Made by a program: the position numbers and the translations under genes. Below are positions 44,843 to 54,241 of a stretch of DNA of 64,000 nt, piece after piece. This stretch comes from Turicibacter bilis (GTDB lineage Bacteria; Bacillota_I; Bacilli_A; MOL361; Turicibacteraceae). Within the stretch, counting starts at the first letter, position 1; each line of letters begins with the position of its first letter. Below the pieces are notes generated by a model that did no database searches, had not been told where the DNA came from, and saw only the letters and a list, made by a program, of their open reading frames with translations. The stretch covers positions 930,001 to 994,000 of the forward strand of contig NZ_CP071249.1 of assembly GCF_024499055.1 (NCBI RefSeq). The letters are read 5' to 3'.

Positions 44843-46116
44843 TACTCAGTCACCTCTTTCCCTGTTAAGAAGAAGATTGTATCTTCTTTAATCTTTTTAG
44901 CAACTGAAACAATTTGTTCAGCTGTCACTAAATTCACTTGGTTTACCCATTCTTCTACTGTTAATGGAGTTGGTAATAATTTATTTAAAGCTTCATGCGC
45001 CATCATTCCTGAAGCTTGATCCATTGATTCTAATTTTGAATTAATTAATGACTTCTTAGCTAAATCAATTTCTTTATCTGTAAAATTACCTGCCACCATA
45101 TCTTTTAGTTGCTCATCAATAATTTTAAGGGCTTTTTCATAGTTTTGAGACTCAATTCCAGAGTAAACATACATCACACCTTTATAGTTATCTAAGCGAG
45201 ATGCGCAGTAATAACATAATGATGCTTTTTCACGAACATTCATAAAGAGTTTAGAGTGTGCGTATCCTCCGAACATACCATTGAATACAAGTAATGGTAA
45301 ATAATCTTCATCACCAATACGGGTATGGGTACGATATCCGATGTTTAATTTCCCTTGTGAAATATCTTGTTCTTCTTTAACGACCTTCACTTCTTCGATT
45401 TCTTTATCTTGATGATCAACGACTTGTAAATTTACTGAACGGTGCGCAAAATCGAAGTGATTTTTAAAGATTTCATAAACTTTATCATGATCAATATCTC
45501 CGACCACTGTAATATTCACTTGATTTTCATTTAACATCTGTTCATATGTTTCCATTAATGTTTGACCATTAATTTGTTCTAAATCATCCACATAACCAAT
45601 TGAATTAATACTGAAAGTTTCACCTTCACACATATTTTCAACAAGCTTTTGTAAGGCGTATGATACTTTATCATCATAAATCGATTCAATGTATTCTTTT
45701 AATAAGCGCTTTTCTATTTCAACCACTTGTTCTTTGAAACCACCATCAATCACTAATGGTTTTAAAATCACGTCTTTTAAAAGCTCAACCCCTTCTTCAA
45801 GCAACGGTTCACGATTTCCTAAGAACTTTTCATTCGCTAATGAAAGATAGAACTTAATATTATGGGTTTGCCCACGTTTTTCAACTGTTGTCGATAAAGA
45901 GGCTCCATATAAAGATTCTAAATACGTGTTAATTTCTTTTTTAGACGGATATTTTTCTGTTGCTGAACGTAAAACATAAGGAAGTAAAGAACGTTTCGTT
46001 ACTGTTTCACGATTAATTTCAGATTGAAATGAAACTGAAATTAAATTTGTCTTAAATTTATCCGTTTTAATTGTTGTTAAGGAATAACCTAAATCATCAA
46101 ATTGACGAACTTCCAT
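44842..46116 (-). CDS. M16-family peptidase-like protein, YmfF-like (non-catalytic)
   Basis: 424 residues with the M16 fold but without the HxxEH zinc motif at the expected site (near ATEKYPSKKEINTYLESLYGA), so it is probably the structural partner of the following gene. The C-terminal region has the typical YCASRLDNYKGVMYVYSGI block. The two genes overlap by one base and are coupled. Confidence 0.88.
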   Translation of the reverse strand: MEVRQFDDLGYSLTTIKTDKFKTNLISVSFQSEINRETVTKRSLLPYVLRSATEKYPSKKEINTYLESLYGASLSTTVEKRGQTHNIKFYLSLANEKFLGNREPLLEEGVELLKDVILKPLVIDGGFKEQVVEIEKRLLKEYIESIYDDKVSYALQKLVENMCEGETFSINSIGYVDDLEQINGQTLMETYEQMLNENQVNITVVGDIDHDKVYEIFKNHFDFAHRSVNLQVVDHQDKEIEEVKVVKEEQDISQGKLNIGYRTHTRIGDEDYLPLLVFNGMFGGYAHSKLFMNVREKASLCYYCASRLDNYKGVMYVYSGIESQNYEKALKIIDEQLKDMVAGNFTDKEIDLAKKSLINSKLESMDQASGMMAHEALNKLLPTPLTVEEWVNQVNLVTAEQIVSVAKKIKEDTIFFLTGKEVTE

Positions 46117-46213
46117 AAAGTCACCACCTATTTTCTATTTACTATCTTTTTTTGTGCACCTTCATTATAGGTTATTTTAAGGATTAAATCAAAAAAATTC
46201 CATATTTTTTCAT

Positions 46214-46930
46214 TTAATCCGTTAAATGTTGGGTGACATAATATGTTCGTACACCCTCTTGTTCAATTCCATAAACGCCAATACCGATTTTTGTAAACTG
46301 TTCATTCGTCATATTAGCATAATGAGTTGGTGATTGCTTCCAAGCTTCAAAAATTTCCGAGGCAACTAGTAATGGACTTTGAGATTTGAAAATATTTTCA
46401 CCACTAATCTGACAGGATATTTGATAGGTTTCTACCAGACTGGCGAATGTTAAATGTCCTTCATGACTAAAGTAATTATACTTAGCCATATCCTTCGATT
46501 TTAAACGGGCAGTTGTTGTTAATGACTCAGACTGTTCAACTGCCTTAAGCCCAAGTTGAAGGCGTAAATCATTGACTAACTCAATCACCTCTTGTTCAAT
46601 TGTAGTATCATAAAATCCTATCACATCATCTGTTGCTTCATTTTTATCAGGTATAGGTGGTTTTTTAGGAGTCGTTTCTTCAACTATTTTATGATCAGTC
46701 TCTTCATTTTGATCACTTGGCTTTTCAGGCTTTAAAAAAGTCCCATCCATTATGTGATTTGAAGATGACGGATTTTGATTGGAATGATTGATGATGATTG
46801 ATTTTTTGGCTTCAAATGTAAAAGTTACTTTATCTAATAAAGCTAACGTTGTTGATGACGTATTAGTCTGACATGCCCCTAGTAAAAGGGCACAAATCAT
46901 AAAATAAATTCTTATGATCTTTTTAAACAA
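46214..46930 (-). CDS. CAP-domain (SCP/YkwD-like) lipoprotein
   Basis: 238 residues. The N-terminal signal ends in the lipobox LLGAC (Cys 20), so it is membrane-attached outside the cell. A ~90-residue Ser/Pro/Glu-rich linker leads to a CAP domain (about 110-237) with YNYFSHEG, SGENIF and SPTHYANM motifs. The role of bacterial CAP proteins is unclear; many are sporulation- or surface-linked (YkwD, SafA-associated). Monocistronic. Confidence 0.88.
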   Translation of the reverse strand: MFKKIIRIYFMICALLLGACQTNTSSTTLALLDKVTFTFEAKKSIIINHSNQNPSSSNHIMDGTFLKPEKPSDQNEETDHKIVEETTPKKPPIPDKNEATDDVIGFYDTTIEQEVIELVNDLRLQLGLKAVEQSESLTTTARLKSKDMAKYNYFSHEGHLTFASLVETYQISCQISGENIFKSQSPLLVASEIFEAWKQSPTHYANMTNEQFTKIGIGVYGIEQEGVRTYYVTQHLTD

Positions 46931-47052
46931 ACTCCTTCACATCCTTTTTAATCCACCATTACTTTATTTAATATCAGTTAGAACTATAATTTTATACACA
47001 TTTTAACGATACATTCATGCGAAATCATCAATCCTTGCTACTTATTGAAGAT

Positions 47053-47084
47053 AAAAAAAGAACAGCCAAAACTGGTTGTTCTTT
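47053..47084 (-). terminator. Terminator of deoC-deoD
   Basis: AAAAGAACAACCAG / CTGGCTGTTCTTTT-type stem with seven Ts on the minus strand. Confidence 0.85.
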
Positions 47085-47095
47085 TGAAAGAAAAA

Positions 47096-47806
47096 TTATG
47101 CTAATTCTAATGCAATCTCCATCATTTGAGTAAATGTATTTTGACGCTCTTCTGCAGATGTTACTTCATGTGTTACTAATGAATCTGAAACCGTTAAGAT
47201 ACATAAGGCATTAACTCCAGCGTAAGCTGCATTCATGTATAAAGCAGCAGCTTCCATTTCAATTCCCATAACTCCCATTGCAGACCATTTTTTCCATGAA
47301 TCCTTTTGAGCATCATAGAATGTATCTGAAGATAAAATGTTACCTACTTTAACTTCAATTCCTTTTTCATTCGCAACATTCACTGCTTTATTTAATAGAT
47401 CCCAAGAAGCAATTGGTGCGTATGTTCCTGGTAATTCATATTGTGCAGCGTAATTTGAGTTTGTACAAGCACCCATTCCAATAATAACGTCACGGATTTT
47501 AACATCTTCGCGAATTGATCCACAAGATCCAATACGAATTAAGTTTTTCACTCCGTAGAAGTGGATTAATTCATAAGAATAAATTCCGATTGAGGGAATC
47601 CCCATTCCTGAACCCATAACAGAGATTTTTTTCCCTTTATATGTTCCAGTATATCCGAACATATTACGTACTGTATTAAATTGAACAACATCTTCTAAAA
47701 ATGTGTCCGCGATAAATTTCGCACGTAATGGATCTCCTGGTAATAAAACTGTTTCTGCGATAACACCTTGTTCAGAACATCCAATGTGTGGTGTTGGAAT
47801 TGCCAT
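47096..47806 (-). CDS. deoD: Purine-nucleoside phosphorylase
   Basis: 236 residues, hexameric DeoD type: MAIPTPHIG opening, [12 protein letters not shown] phosphate loop and [10 protein letters not shown]. It splits purine (deoxy)nucleosides. The ATG at 47806 follows GAGGAGTG, within which the alternative GTG lies. Second gene of a deoC-deoD unit. Confidence 0.96.
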   Translation of the reverse strand: MAIPTPHIGCSEQGVIAETVLLPGDPLRAKFIADTFLEDVVQFNTVRNMFGYTGTYKGKKISVMGSGMGIPSIGIYSYELIHFYGVKNLIRIGSCGSIREDVKIRDVIIGMGACTNSNYAAQYELPGTYAPIASWDLLNKAVNVANEKGIEVKVGNILSSDTFYDAQKDSWKKWSAMGVMGIEMEAAALYMNAAYAGVNALCILTVSDSLVTHEVTSAEERQNTFTQMMEIALELA

Positions 47807-47834
47807 AAACTTCACTCCTCTAATTAATGATATT

Positions 47835-48497
47835 TTAGTATGCTGTTGTGTTTTCTTTTCCTTGTACTAAAGCAACTCCGCCTGAAGTTCCGATACGGTT
47901 AGCTCCAGCTTCGACCATCGCTTTCATATCTTCAGATGTACGAACTCCACCTGATGCTTTAACACCTACTGTTTCACCAACAGTTTGACGCATTAAGCGA
48001 ACATCTTCAACTGTTGCTCCACCTGTAGAGAATCCTGTTGATGTTTTAACAAAGTGAGCTCCAGCTTTAACAGACATTTCACAAGCTTTGACTTTTTCTT
48101 CATCTGTTAACAAGCAAGTTTCAATGATTACTTTAACTAATGTTCCATTAGCAGCATCAACAACTGCTTTAATATCTTCATATACTAATTCCCAATTACC
48201 ATCTTTAGCAGCACCTACATTGATAACCATATCAATTTCAGTTGCACCGGCTTCAATTGCACATTTTGTTTCAAATGCTTTAACTTCTTTCATTGTTGCT
48301 CCTAAAGGGAATCCGATTACTGTACAAACTTTTACATCTGTTCCTTGTAATTCATCTGCACATAAAGAAACCCAAGTTGGATTAACACAAACTGAAGCGA
48401 AATCATGTTCTTTGGCTTCTTGACATAATGTTAAGATTTGTGCTTTTGTCGTTTCTGGTTTTAAAACTGTATGATCGATATACTTACTTGCTTTCAT
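47835..48497 (-). CDS. deoC: Deoxyribose-phosphate aldolase
   Basis: 220 residues with the Schiff-base Lys in [13 protein letters not shown] and VKASGGVRT. Cleaves deoxyribose-5-phosphate to acetaldehyde and glyceraldehyde-3-phosphate, completing deoxynucleoside salvage started by DeoD and Pdp. AGGAGG-type site upstream. The 48498-48810 stretch upstream is AT-rich and holds an ATAAC/GTTAT inverted repeat near 48656-48672 but nothing else I can name. Confidence 0.96.
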   Translation of the reverse strand: MKASKYIDHTVLKPETTKAQILTLCQEAKEHDFASVCVNPTWVSLCADELQGTDVKVCTVIGFPLGATMKEVKAFETKCAIEAGATEIDMVINVGAAKDGNWELVYEDIKAVVDAANGTLVKVIIETCLLTDEEKVKACEMSVKAGAHFVKTSTGFSTGGATVEDVRLMRQTVGETVGVKASGGVRTSEDMKAMVEAGANRIGTSGGVALVQGKENTTAY

Positions 48498-48810
48498 ATG
48501 GAGCCTCCTAATGACTATAAAATACCGCTATATAAGTCTTTATTATTATAGCTGAAGTCTTAAAGGTTATAGCGAAAAACAAAAAAATAGCCTTTTCATT
48601 TTTAGTTAATCCTTTTAACTCAACATAAAAATTTAAACAATTATTGGGACTATATAACAACTCGTTATTAATTCTACCAAAAACCTATTTATTTTAAAAC
48701 ATTTTTTCAAGAGATAATTGTACTTTTTGAAAGTTTTATGTCGTTTTTTACGTATCACTTACTTATAAAAAATAACCCTTACATCCTTCATTATCCTCTC
48801 TTTTATTTTA

Positions 48811-49887
48811 TTAACTTTTTAAATTATGAATATATCGAGTAACCGTACGAATCACTAAAAAGACTGGAATCGCAAAAAATACTCCCTTTAGACCAAAAAA
48901 ACTTCCTGAAAGCATCATTAAAATCATAATAAACAAAGGATGAATATCTAAATTACGTCCAATAATAAATGGCTGTAGAAAATTTCCTTCAACTGCTTGT
49001 AAAATAGCAAGAATAATAATGACAAGAATAACCTTATTCCAGGAAATAGAGAGCGCAAAAATAATCACAGGAATGGCACCAATAAAGGGTCCAATAAAAG
49101 GAATAAAATCAGTTAAACCAATTAAAAATCCGAAAAGTAAAGCATAATCAATTCCAGCAAACATTAATAAAATGGTCGCAATTAATGAGACACAAACCAT
49201 AATAAGTGCTAGCCCACGAATATAAGAACCTAACGAATCATCTAATAAGCTAGACAAAGAAGCAACATGTGATCGATATCGTTTCGGAACTAACTTTAAT
49301 AACCCATTCAAAATTTTTTCATAATCTTTCAAAAAATAAAACAACGCAATTGGAACAATAACAATAAACATTAATGACCCGACAATTGAAAAAATTAAGT
49401 TAAAAGTAAAACCAGTCACTTCACGAATATGCTCTGTTAACGTACTGACCCACGTATTATATTCACTAAAAAATATCTCACTTAAATTTAAACCCATTCG
49501 TTCATCAAAGATTAGTAATTGATTTTGAATAGCTGTTAAATAAATGGGTAAATTTAAAATCAAATCATGAATTTCTCTAATAATGGTTGGTAAAAACCAC
49601 GAAATAATTCCATATAAACTTCCAAATACAACGACATAAAATAAAAACACCGAAATTACTCGGGGTAAACGAATTCGATCAATCCACAAAATAAGCGGAT
49701 GAATAATATAAGCCAGTAAAAATGCAACAAAAAATGGAAATAAACTTCCCCAAATTTCACTCCAAATCCTTCCCCAAACGGGTGATGTTTGAATAAATAA
49801 AAATATGATCACTAAACTGACTAAACAGGCAATGGCATAAAGCAAATAACGAATCATCCGACTATGTTTATTAAAAAATTCATCCAT
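48811..49887 (-). CDS. AI-2E (PerM/YtvI) family permease
   Basis: 358 residues, about eight membrane segments, with the family sequence GLTDFIPFIGPFIGAIPVI and the C-terminal LQPFIIGRNLDIHPLFIM block. Family members are proposed exporters or Na+/H+ antiporters; the name does not prove autoinducer-2 transport. The ATG at 49887 follows GAGGTG by 6 bases. Confidence 0.9.
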   Translation of the reverse strand: MDEFFNKHSRMIRYLLYAIACLVSLVIIFLFIQTSPVWGRIWSEIWGSLFPFFVAFLLAYIIHPLILWIDRIRLPRVISVFLFYVVVFGSLYGIISWFLPTIIREIHDLILNLPIYLTAIQNQLLIFDERMGLNLSEIFFSEYNTWVSTLTEHIREVTGFTFNLIFSIVGSLMFIVIVPIALFYFLKDYEKILNGLLKLVPKRYRSHVASLSSLLDDSLGSYIRGLALIMVCVSLIATILLMFAGIDYALLFGFLIGLTDFIPFIGPFIGAIPVIIFALSISWNKVILVIIILAILQAVEGNFLQPFIIGRNLDIHPLFIMILMMLSGSFFGLKGVFFAIPVFLVIRTVTRYIHNLKS

Positions 49888-49973
49888 CTCTAACACCTCA
49901 TTATCTCAACTAATTGCTACTATTGTCTTTATATTATAAGTGTGTAGAATATGATTATGCTTATTTTAGATAT

Positions 49974-50001
49974 AAAAAAAGTCCTAACAAAGATTAGGAC
50001 C
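49974..50001 (-). terminator. Terminator of RnfD-like gene
   Basis: GTCCTAA / TTAGGAC stem with seven Ts following on the minus strand. Confidence 0.85.
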
Positions 50002-50003
50002 CA

Positions 50004-51062
50004 CTATGCAATTAAAAGTTGTTTTCGATAAATAACTTTTTTGATAAAATCAAACCCCAATGTGACAAGTTGCACCAGCATAACCACTAAATATGGCGCA
50101 AAGATAAAATGAATAAAGTAACTTAATAAGGCTGAGAAAATGCCACAAATAATAATATAAGCATATTTAAACATTAAATGTCTATCTAAAACAACAATAT
50201 CTGGTAAAATAAAAATTCCTGTTATTAACACCGAACCATTTAATAAGAACAAAATCGTTAACCAATTCGGTTGTTGAAAAATAACACCTAGCAAAATACT
50301 TACTAATCCGTAAACACCTAAATAAAGAAACGATACTTTATAATCAATGACTTGACGCTTCACTAAAAATAAGGCACTTAGTAATAAAGGAATAATGAGT
50401 GTAAAGCATAGACTGCCCTCAAAGATTCCAAAGATTACTGTTTGTAACGAGTAATATTCTGAAATAAAACCATCGAAGGACAATGGATGAAGCGCATTTG
50501 TTACTACCATATAGGGGGCTGATAGCATCGGGGGAAGTTCAGTTAATCCTAAATTATAATTAGTCATTTTAATTCCAAGTACTCCAATAAAATAACCAAT
50601 TAATGCAGGATGAAGATGATAAAACGTGTGACCCTTTTTTGTATTTTGTGAAAAAATAGTCATGACCATAATTGCCATACAAAAAACAGAAATAGGGGCA
50701 TCTAATGAAAACATCAAAATTAATAACGTGCTAAATAAAAATGTTGGACGCTTCAAAGGAAAAAATATTCCTTCTTTCACTGTGTGTGGATTCGTCCCAA
50801 CAATAAATGAAACTAATAGATCAATCAAGTAAGCATAGCCTAGAATTACTCCTAATTTGATAACATGAACCTTGAAAATTTCAAATGCTATGCTTTGTCC
50901 TAAATGACCAATCGTTGAATAATATCCAAATTCAACGAATAATCCCAACTGAATTAAGACAAACGTCACTAATAAAAAATGTTTGACTTGACGTTCTCCA
51001 TAAATTCGTCTAGCATGATACTCCTTTGCCTTTTGTTTAATCACTTCTTTAATTCGCTTCAT
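50004..51062 (-). CDS. Orphan RnfD/NqrB-related membrane protein
   Basis: 352 residues, about nine membrane segments after a basic N-terminus (1-26). The relationship to RnfD/NqrB is suggested by FYHLHPALIGYFIG (compare the NPA block) and FGIFEGSLCFTLIIPLLLSALFLV followed by VIDYKVSFLYL, the segment that in RnfD follows the flavin-linked Thr. No rnfA/B/C/E/G is adjacent. It may be a stand-alone paralog; cofactor binding is not demonstrable because the usual SGAT flavin site is not obvious. Confidence 0.6.
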   Translation of the reverse strand: MKRIKEVIKQKAKEYHARRIYGERQVKHFLLVTFVLIQLGLFVEFGYYSTIGHLGQSIAFEIFKVHVIKLGVILGYAYLIDLLVSFIVGTNPHTVKEGIFFPLKRPTFLFSTLLILMFSLDAPISVFCMAIMVMTIFSQNTKKGHTFYHLHPALIGYFIGVLGIKMTNYNLGLTELPPMLSAPYMVVTNALHPLSFDGFISEYYSLQTVIFGIFEGSLCFTLIIPLLLSALFLVKRQVIDYKVSFLYLGVYGLVSILLGVIFQQPNWLTILFLLNGSVLITGIFILPDIVVLDRHLMFKYAYIIICGIFSALLSYFIHFIFAPYLVVMLVQLVTLGFDFIKKVIYRKQLLIA

Positions 51063-51148
51063 TTTCGAATGGACTCACTCCCTCTTTTGAAATAATTCTA
51101 TTCTAACATGAGAACTTGATTTTTTGTTAAATGAAATAACTTTAATTT

Positions 51149-51179
51149 AAAAAGATTAGCTCATAGCTAATCTTTTTTA
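51149..51179 (-). terminator. Terminator of msrA
   Basis: AAAAAGATTAGCT / AGCTAATCTTTTT stem overlapping the end of msrA. Confidence 0.85.
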
Positions 51180-51692
51180 TTTTGATCGATACTCTTCTTT
51201 TAAATCTTCTTCTGGAATTCGATATAAATTGACATGACAATAACCTGTTGGATTTTTAGTTAAATAATCTTGATGATATTCCTCTGCATCATAAAAAGCT
51301 GTCTGCTTTTTAACTTCAACAACAATTTCATCTTCATACTTCAATTGTTCTTGATTAATAAATAATCGAATCACTTCTGCGTCTGCCTCATCTTCATAAT
51401 ATACACCCGTCCGATACTGTGTTCCTATATCTCCACCTTGTTTATTTAAAGAGGTCGGGTCGATGATGCAAAATAAATGTTCTAAAATTCGTTCTAATGA
51501 AATGATCGTTTCATCATAAAAAATCTCACAAGCCTCAACATGATGCGTTTTTCCTATGCAAACTTCTTTATAGGTTGGATCTGCCGTTAGACCATCCGTA
51601 TACCCAACTTTTGTTTTAATAATCCCTTTGATACGTTTAAAGTATGCTTCAACTCCCCAGAAGCATCCTCCAGCTAAAACAATTTGTTTCAT
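51177..51692 (-). CDS. msrA: Peptide-methionine (S)-S-oxide reductase
   Basis: 171 residues with the catalytic [11 protein letters not shown] motif (Cys 10) and [18 protein letters not shown]. Repairs oxidised methionine. It follows tcdA after 25 bp, possibly in one transcript. Confidence 0.95.
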   Translation of the reverse strand: MKQIVLAGGCFWGVEAYFKRIKGIIKTKVGYTDGLTADPTYKEVCIGKTHHVEACEIFYDETIISLERILEHLFCIIDPTSLNKQGGDIGTQYRTGVYYEDEADAEVIRLFINQEQLKYEDEIVVEVKKQTAFYDAEEYHQDYLTKNPTGYCHVNLYRIPEEDLKEEYRSK

Positions 51693-51717
51693 ATTTTCTC
51701 ACATTCCTTCATACTTA

Positions 51718-52479
51718 TTAGTGCCCTTTACGACGAATTGGAATTGACTTCGTTAATTCACGAACCACATAACTTGCTGCAATTAATCCGGCCACACTTG
51801 GAACAAAAGCATTTGAAGCGGGTGGTAGTTGCTGTTTACGAACTTCACTATCTTCTTTTCCAACAACCTTTAACGTATCTTCTCGTCCAATGATTGGACT
51901 TTCTGTTGAATAGATAACTGGAACTTTTCCACTCACTTTTTCTTTCTTCAGCTTTGTACGAATTACCTTCGCTACTGGATCATAAGACGTTTGGTGAATG
52001 TCTGCAATCTCAAATTTTGTAGGATCTAGTTTATTGGCTGCCCCCATTGATGAAATAAATTTAATTTTACGACGTAGACATTGTTTAATTAAATGAATTT
52101 TAAATGTAATCGTATCTGAAGCATCAACAACAAAATCAATCTGATGTTCGAATAATCTTGGAGCAGTTTCTTCATTATAGAACATATGCATTTGAATAAC
52201 ATTACAATTTGGATTAATCTCTGCAATACGCTCTGCCATAACTTCTACCTTAGAACGACCAACTGTTTTTAATGTCGCATGAATTTGACGATTAACATTC
52301 GTAATATCAACGACATCTTTATCAATTAAAATTAATGTTCCAACGCCCGTACGTGCTAATGCTTCAGCAGCGAATGACCCAACACCTCCAATACCTAAAA
52401 TAGCAACTGTACTATTCTTTAAGATTTCTGTTCCTTCTGGTCCATAGACTAATTCATTTCTAGAAAATTGATGTAACAT
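51718..52479 (-). CDS. tcdA: tRNA threonylcarbamoyladenosine dehydratase
   Basis: 253 residues, ThiF/E1-like: GIGGVGSFAAEALARTGVG nucleotide loop and DIHQTSYDPVAKVIR near the middle, family ending SNAFVPSVAGLIAASYVV. Cyclises t6A37 in tRNA. Known as yrvM in B. subtilis, where it lies near the 6S RNA gene bsrA; the same adjacency is seen here. AAGGAGC precedes the ATG. A TATAAT on the minus strand (about 52525-52530) may be its promoter. Confidence 0.92.
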   Translation of the reverse strand: MLHQFSRNELVYGPEGTEILKNSTVAILGIGGVGSFAAEALARTGVGTLILIDKDVVDITNVNRQIHATLKTVGRSKVEVMAERIAEINPNCNVIQMHMFYNEETAPRLFEHQIDFVVDASDTITFKIHLIKQCLRRKIKFISSMGAANKLDPTKFEIADIHQTSYDPVAKVIRTKLKKEKVSGKVPVIYSTESPIIGREDTLKVVGKEDSEVRKQQLPPASNAFVPSVAGLIAASYVVRELTKSIPIRRKGH

Positions 52480-52639
52480 ATCTTTGAAGCTCCTTACTCT
52501 TTCTATTTAAAAGTTATAAACTGATTATACCTTTATTATGTCCAAAATGCTATGAAGAGCGTCTAAAATGAATAGAACTTTTTAATTTTTTTATTGTAAT
52601 AACGATTAAAATTACACAATCTGCTCATACTAGTACTGT

Positions 52640-52776
52640 CAAGAAGAGAAGTAAATTTGCAGTGAGTATTTGTTGCCGATATGATACCTATACGTCGGAT
52701 TAAGGTATGCAACATCAAGTCACTGTACGTCTGATAATTATATATGTGAGATAATCTATTATTATTGCTCTTCTTG
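52640..52776. other. Nested inverted-repeat element, possible structured RNA
   Basis: CAAGAAGAG (52640-52648) is perfectly complementary to CTCTTCTTG (52768-52776). Inside lie CAGTGA/TCACTG, then GTTGC/GCAAC next to ATACC/GGTAT, all nested without crossing. The strand and promoter are not clear. A 72-residue frame on the minus strand here looks like chance. Confidence 0.4.
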
Positions 52777-52838
52777 AACACGTATATTCTGAATTTCCTA
52801 TTTAGCGATTGTAACGAATATACACTCTCTCTTAGTTT

Positions 52839-53011
52839 CCCTAGATTGTGCGTAAGGTGATTAGTTGTTGAATCCGAACATTTCTGATAAGGGAATCTGG
52901 TGTTCTAATACGGTGTTGAATGCCCAACATTGTTGGGACTCCTAATGTATTAGACAGGATACCCACCTGCTACCAAGCGGGTTTTTATCCTAACACCTAC
53001 GGCAATTTGGG
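52839..53011 (+). ncRNA. ssrS: 6S RNA, copy 1
   Basis: Closing stem: CCCTAGATTG with CAATTTGGG, then GTA-A-GGTG-A-TTAG with CTAACACCTAC (bulged As). The central bubble carries CCGAACATTTCTGATAAGGG on the 5' side and the ACCTGCT/AGCGGGT hairpin on the 3' side; the apical arm is CTAATAC/GTATTAG and CCCAAC/GTTGGG. The layout matches Bacillus 6S-1, whose 5' half also reads GTTAGTTGT ... CTGATA, and the gene sits beside tcdA (yrvM) as in B. subtilis. 6S RNA binds sigma-A RNA polymerase as an open-promoter mimic. Confidence 0.82.
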
Positions 53012-53020
53012 CAATTAAGA

Positions 53021-53051
53021 AGAACACGGGTTCCGTACCCGTGTTTTTTTA
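53021..53051 (+). terminator. Terminator of 6S RNA copy 1
   Basis: AACACGGGT, TCCGT loop, ACCCGTGTT followed by Ts. Confidence 0.92.
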
Positions 53052-53324
53052 TTTTCTAAACTAATTTAAAATCTAAATATATAAGTTCAGATAAGTTTTT
53101 TACATGGTAAAAACTTTTACACTCCTAGCAAAGGAAGAATAGATTTCTTTCAGAAATCGACAGGGAACTCTCAACCTACTTCGGTTCGAAATGGCATAGG
53201 AAACCAGTATTAAATTTTATTACCAACTAACACTGATGTAGAGTTGTAAAATACATTTCTGTTTCTATATACAACCACTCCTATCAATCTGTTAGATTCA
53301 TATTAACTTCCAGATATCACCTGA

Positions 53325-53353
53325 TTGCTTTTAATTCATTCTCGTGTTAAGAT
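53325..53353 (+). promoter_or_regulatory. Promoter of 6S RNA copy 2
   Basis: TTGCTT (53325-53330), 17 bases, TAAGAT (53348-53353), with a TG extension before the -10. Confidence 0.65.
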
Positions 53354-53378
53354 AGCTTTCCCCATGAAAAAGGTTATT

Positions 53379-53556
53379 CCTGAATGGTACGTAAAGTGAC
53401 TAACTTTTTAAATCCGAACATTTCTAATAAGGGAATCTGATTCTCAAATTCGGTGTTGAATGCCTAGCTTTTTCTACCTAGGACTCCTAAAGAATTTGAT
53501 AAGATACCCACCTGCTACTTAGCGGGTTTATACTCTAGCACTTACGGCCATTTGGG
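53379..53556 (+). ncRNA. ssrS: 6S RNA, copy 2
   Basis: Closing stem CCTGAATGG/CCATTTGGG (9 bp) and GTA-A-AGTG/CACTTAC. Compared with copy 1 both sides changed together (GGTG/CACC to AGTG/CACT), which supports the pairing. Bubble sequence ATCCGAACATTTCTAATAAGGG and the ACCTGCT/AGCGGGT hairpin are kept; the apical loop is CCTAG/CTAGG. An outer AGGTTAT/ATAACCT pairing (53371-53377 with 53565-53571) lengthens the stem. No intrinsic terminator follows directly. Confidence 0.82.
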
Positions 53557-53670
53557 TATCATTCATAACCTGCCCATTAACTAAGACTTTCCAGAACCAA
53601 TCATATTGATTTTGTTGGCCCGACATGTTAGGATATGTATCCGGTCATGAGTGACCCGAATCCAAAACAT

Positions 53671-53851
53671 CCTGGACTGTACGTAAAGTGATTAGTTCTT
53701 TAAATCCGAACATTTCTAATAAGGGAATCTGATTCTCAAATTCGGTGTTGAATGCCTAGCTTTTTTTTCACCTAGGACTCCTAAAGAATTTGATAAGATA
53801 CCCACCTGCTAATTTAGCGGGTTTACATCCTAACACTTACGGCAATTTGGG
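53671..53851 (+). ncRNA. ssrS: 6S RNA, copy 3
   Basis: Closing stem CCTGGACTG with CAATTTGGG and GTAAAGTG/CACTTAC; bubble, 3' hairpin and apical arm nearly identical to copy 2, suggesting recent duplication. A TTGTTG-N16-TATGTA promoter-like sequence lies at about 53612-53639 and a GGTCA/TGACC hairpin at 53643-53656. No clear terminator follows. Confidence 0.82.
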
Positions 53852-53967
53852 TCATTATATTCATTTAGATTACCTATAGATTAGATATGATGAAGCCACC
53901 AATTAAACATGAATTTCGCTTAATGATCATACAATTTAGAGAAGTTTTTAAAATATTAAATTAATAG

Positions 53968-53996
53968 TTGATTAATATTCATGAACATGATAAAAT
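53968..53996 (+). promoter_or_regulatory. Promoter of structured RNA between 6S copies 3 and 4
   Basis: TTGATT (53968-53973), 17 bases, TAAAAT (53991-53996) with TG extension. The bases GAACATGATAAAAT are shared with the copy 4 promoter, so the two promoters are probably related. Confidence 0.65.
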
Positions 53997-54002
53997 TAAA
54001 AT

Positions 54003-54192
54003 CCAAATTGATTGAACTTTATTATTTGTTATGAATAAACACACACACATTTTAAACTAGTTTATCTAATATAACCATTCATCATGTCCCCTAAACATGA
54101 TAAAAAATGGCCCTAGATAATCTAACAATCTGCAATCAGATTGTCGATCAATTTGGTGCCATGATAAATCAATGAATCATGAGATTTATTAT
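54003..54192 (+). ncRNA. Unrecognised structured RNA within the 6S array
   Basis: The predicted start coincides with the first base of a closing stem CCAAATTGAT (54003-54012) / ATCAATTTGG (54147-54156). Inside are TTATCTA/TAGATAA (54062-54068/54114-54120) enclosing CCATT/AATGG and ATCATGT/ACATGAT with loop CCCCTAA, then ACAATCTG/CAGATTGT (54125-54144). An AT-rich hairpin ATAAATC/GATTTAT (54164-54189) may end it. The sequence does not resemble the neighbouring 6S copies. Confidence 0.55.
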
Positions 54193-54201
54193 TTCAGGTT
54201 A

Positions 54202-54230
54202 TTGTCTTTTTACCAAGAACATGATAAAAT
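54202..54230 (+). promoter_or_regulatory. Promoter of 6S RNA copy 4
   Basis: TTGTCT (54202-54207), 17 bases, TAAAAT (54225-54230), TG extension; predicted start about 54237, five bases before the closing stem. Confidence 0.72.
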
Positions 54231-54241
54231 CTAATCAAAAT

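Noticed and set aside
52563-52781. 72-residue minus-strand frame upstream of tcdA
   Set aside because: Low-complexity composition, no ribosome site, and it coincides with the nested inverted repeats; better explained as chance in non-coding DNA.
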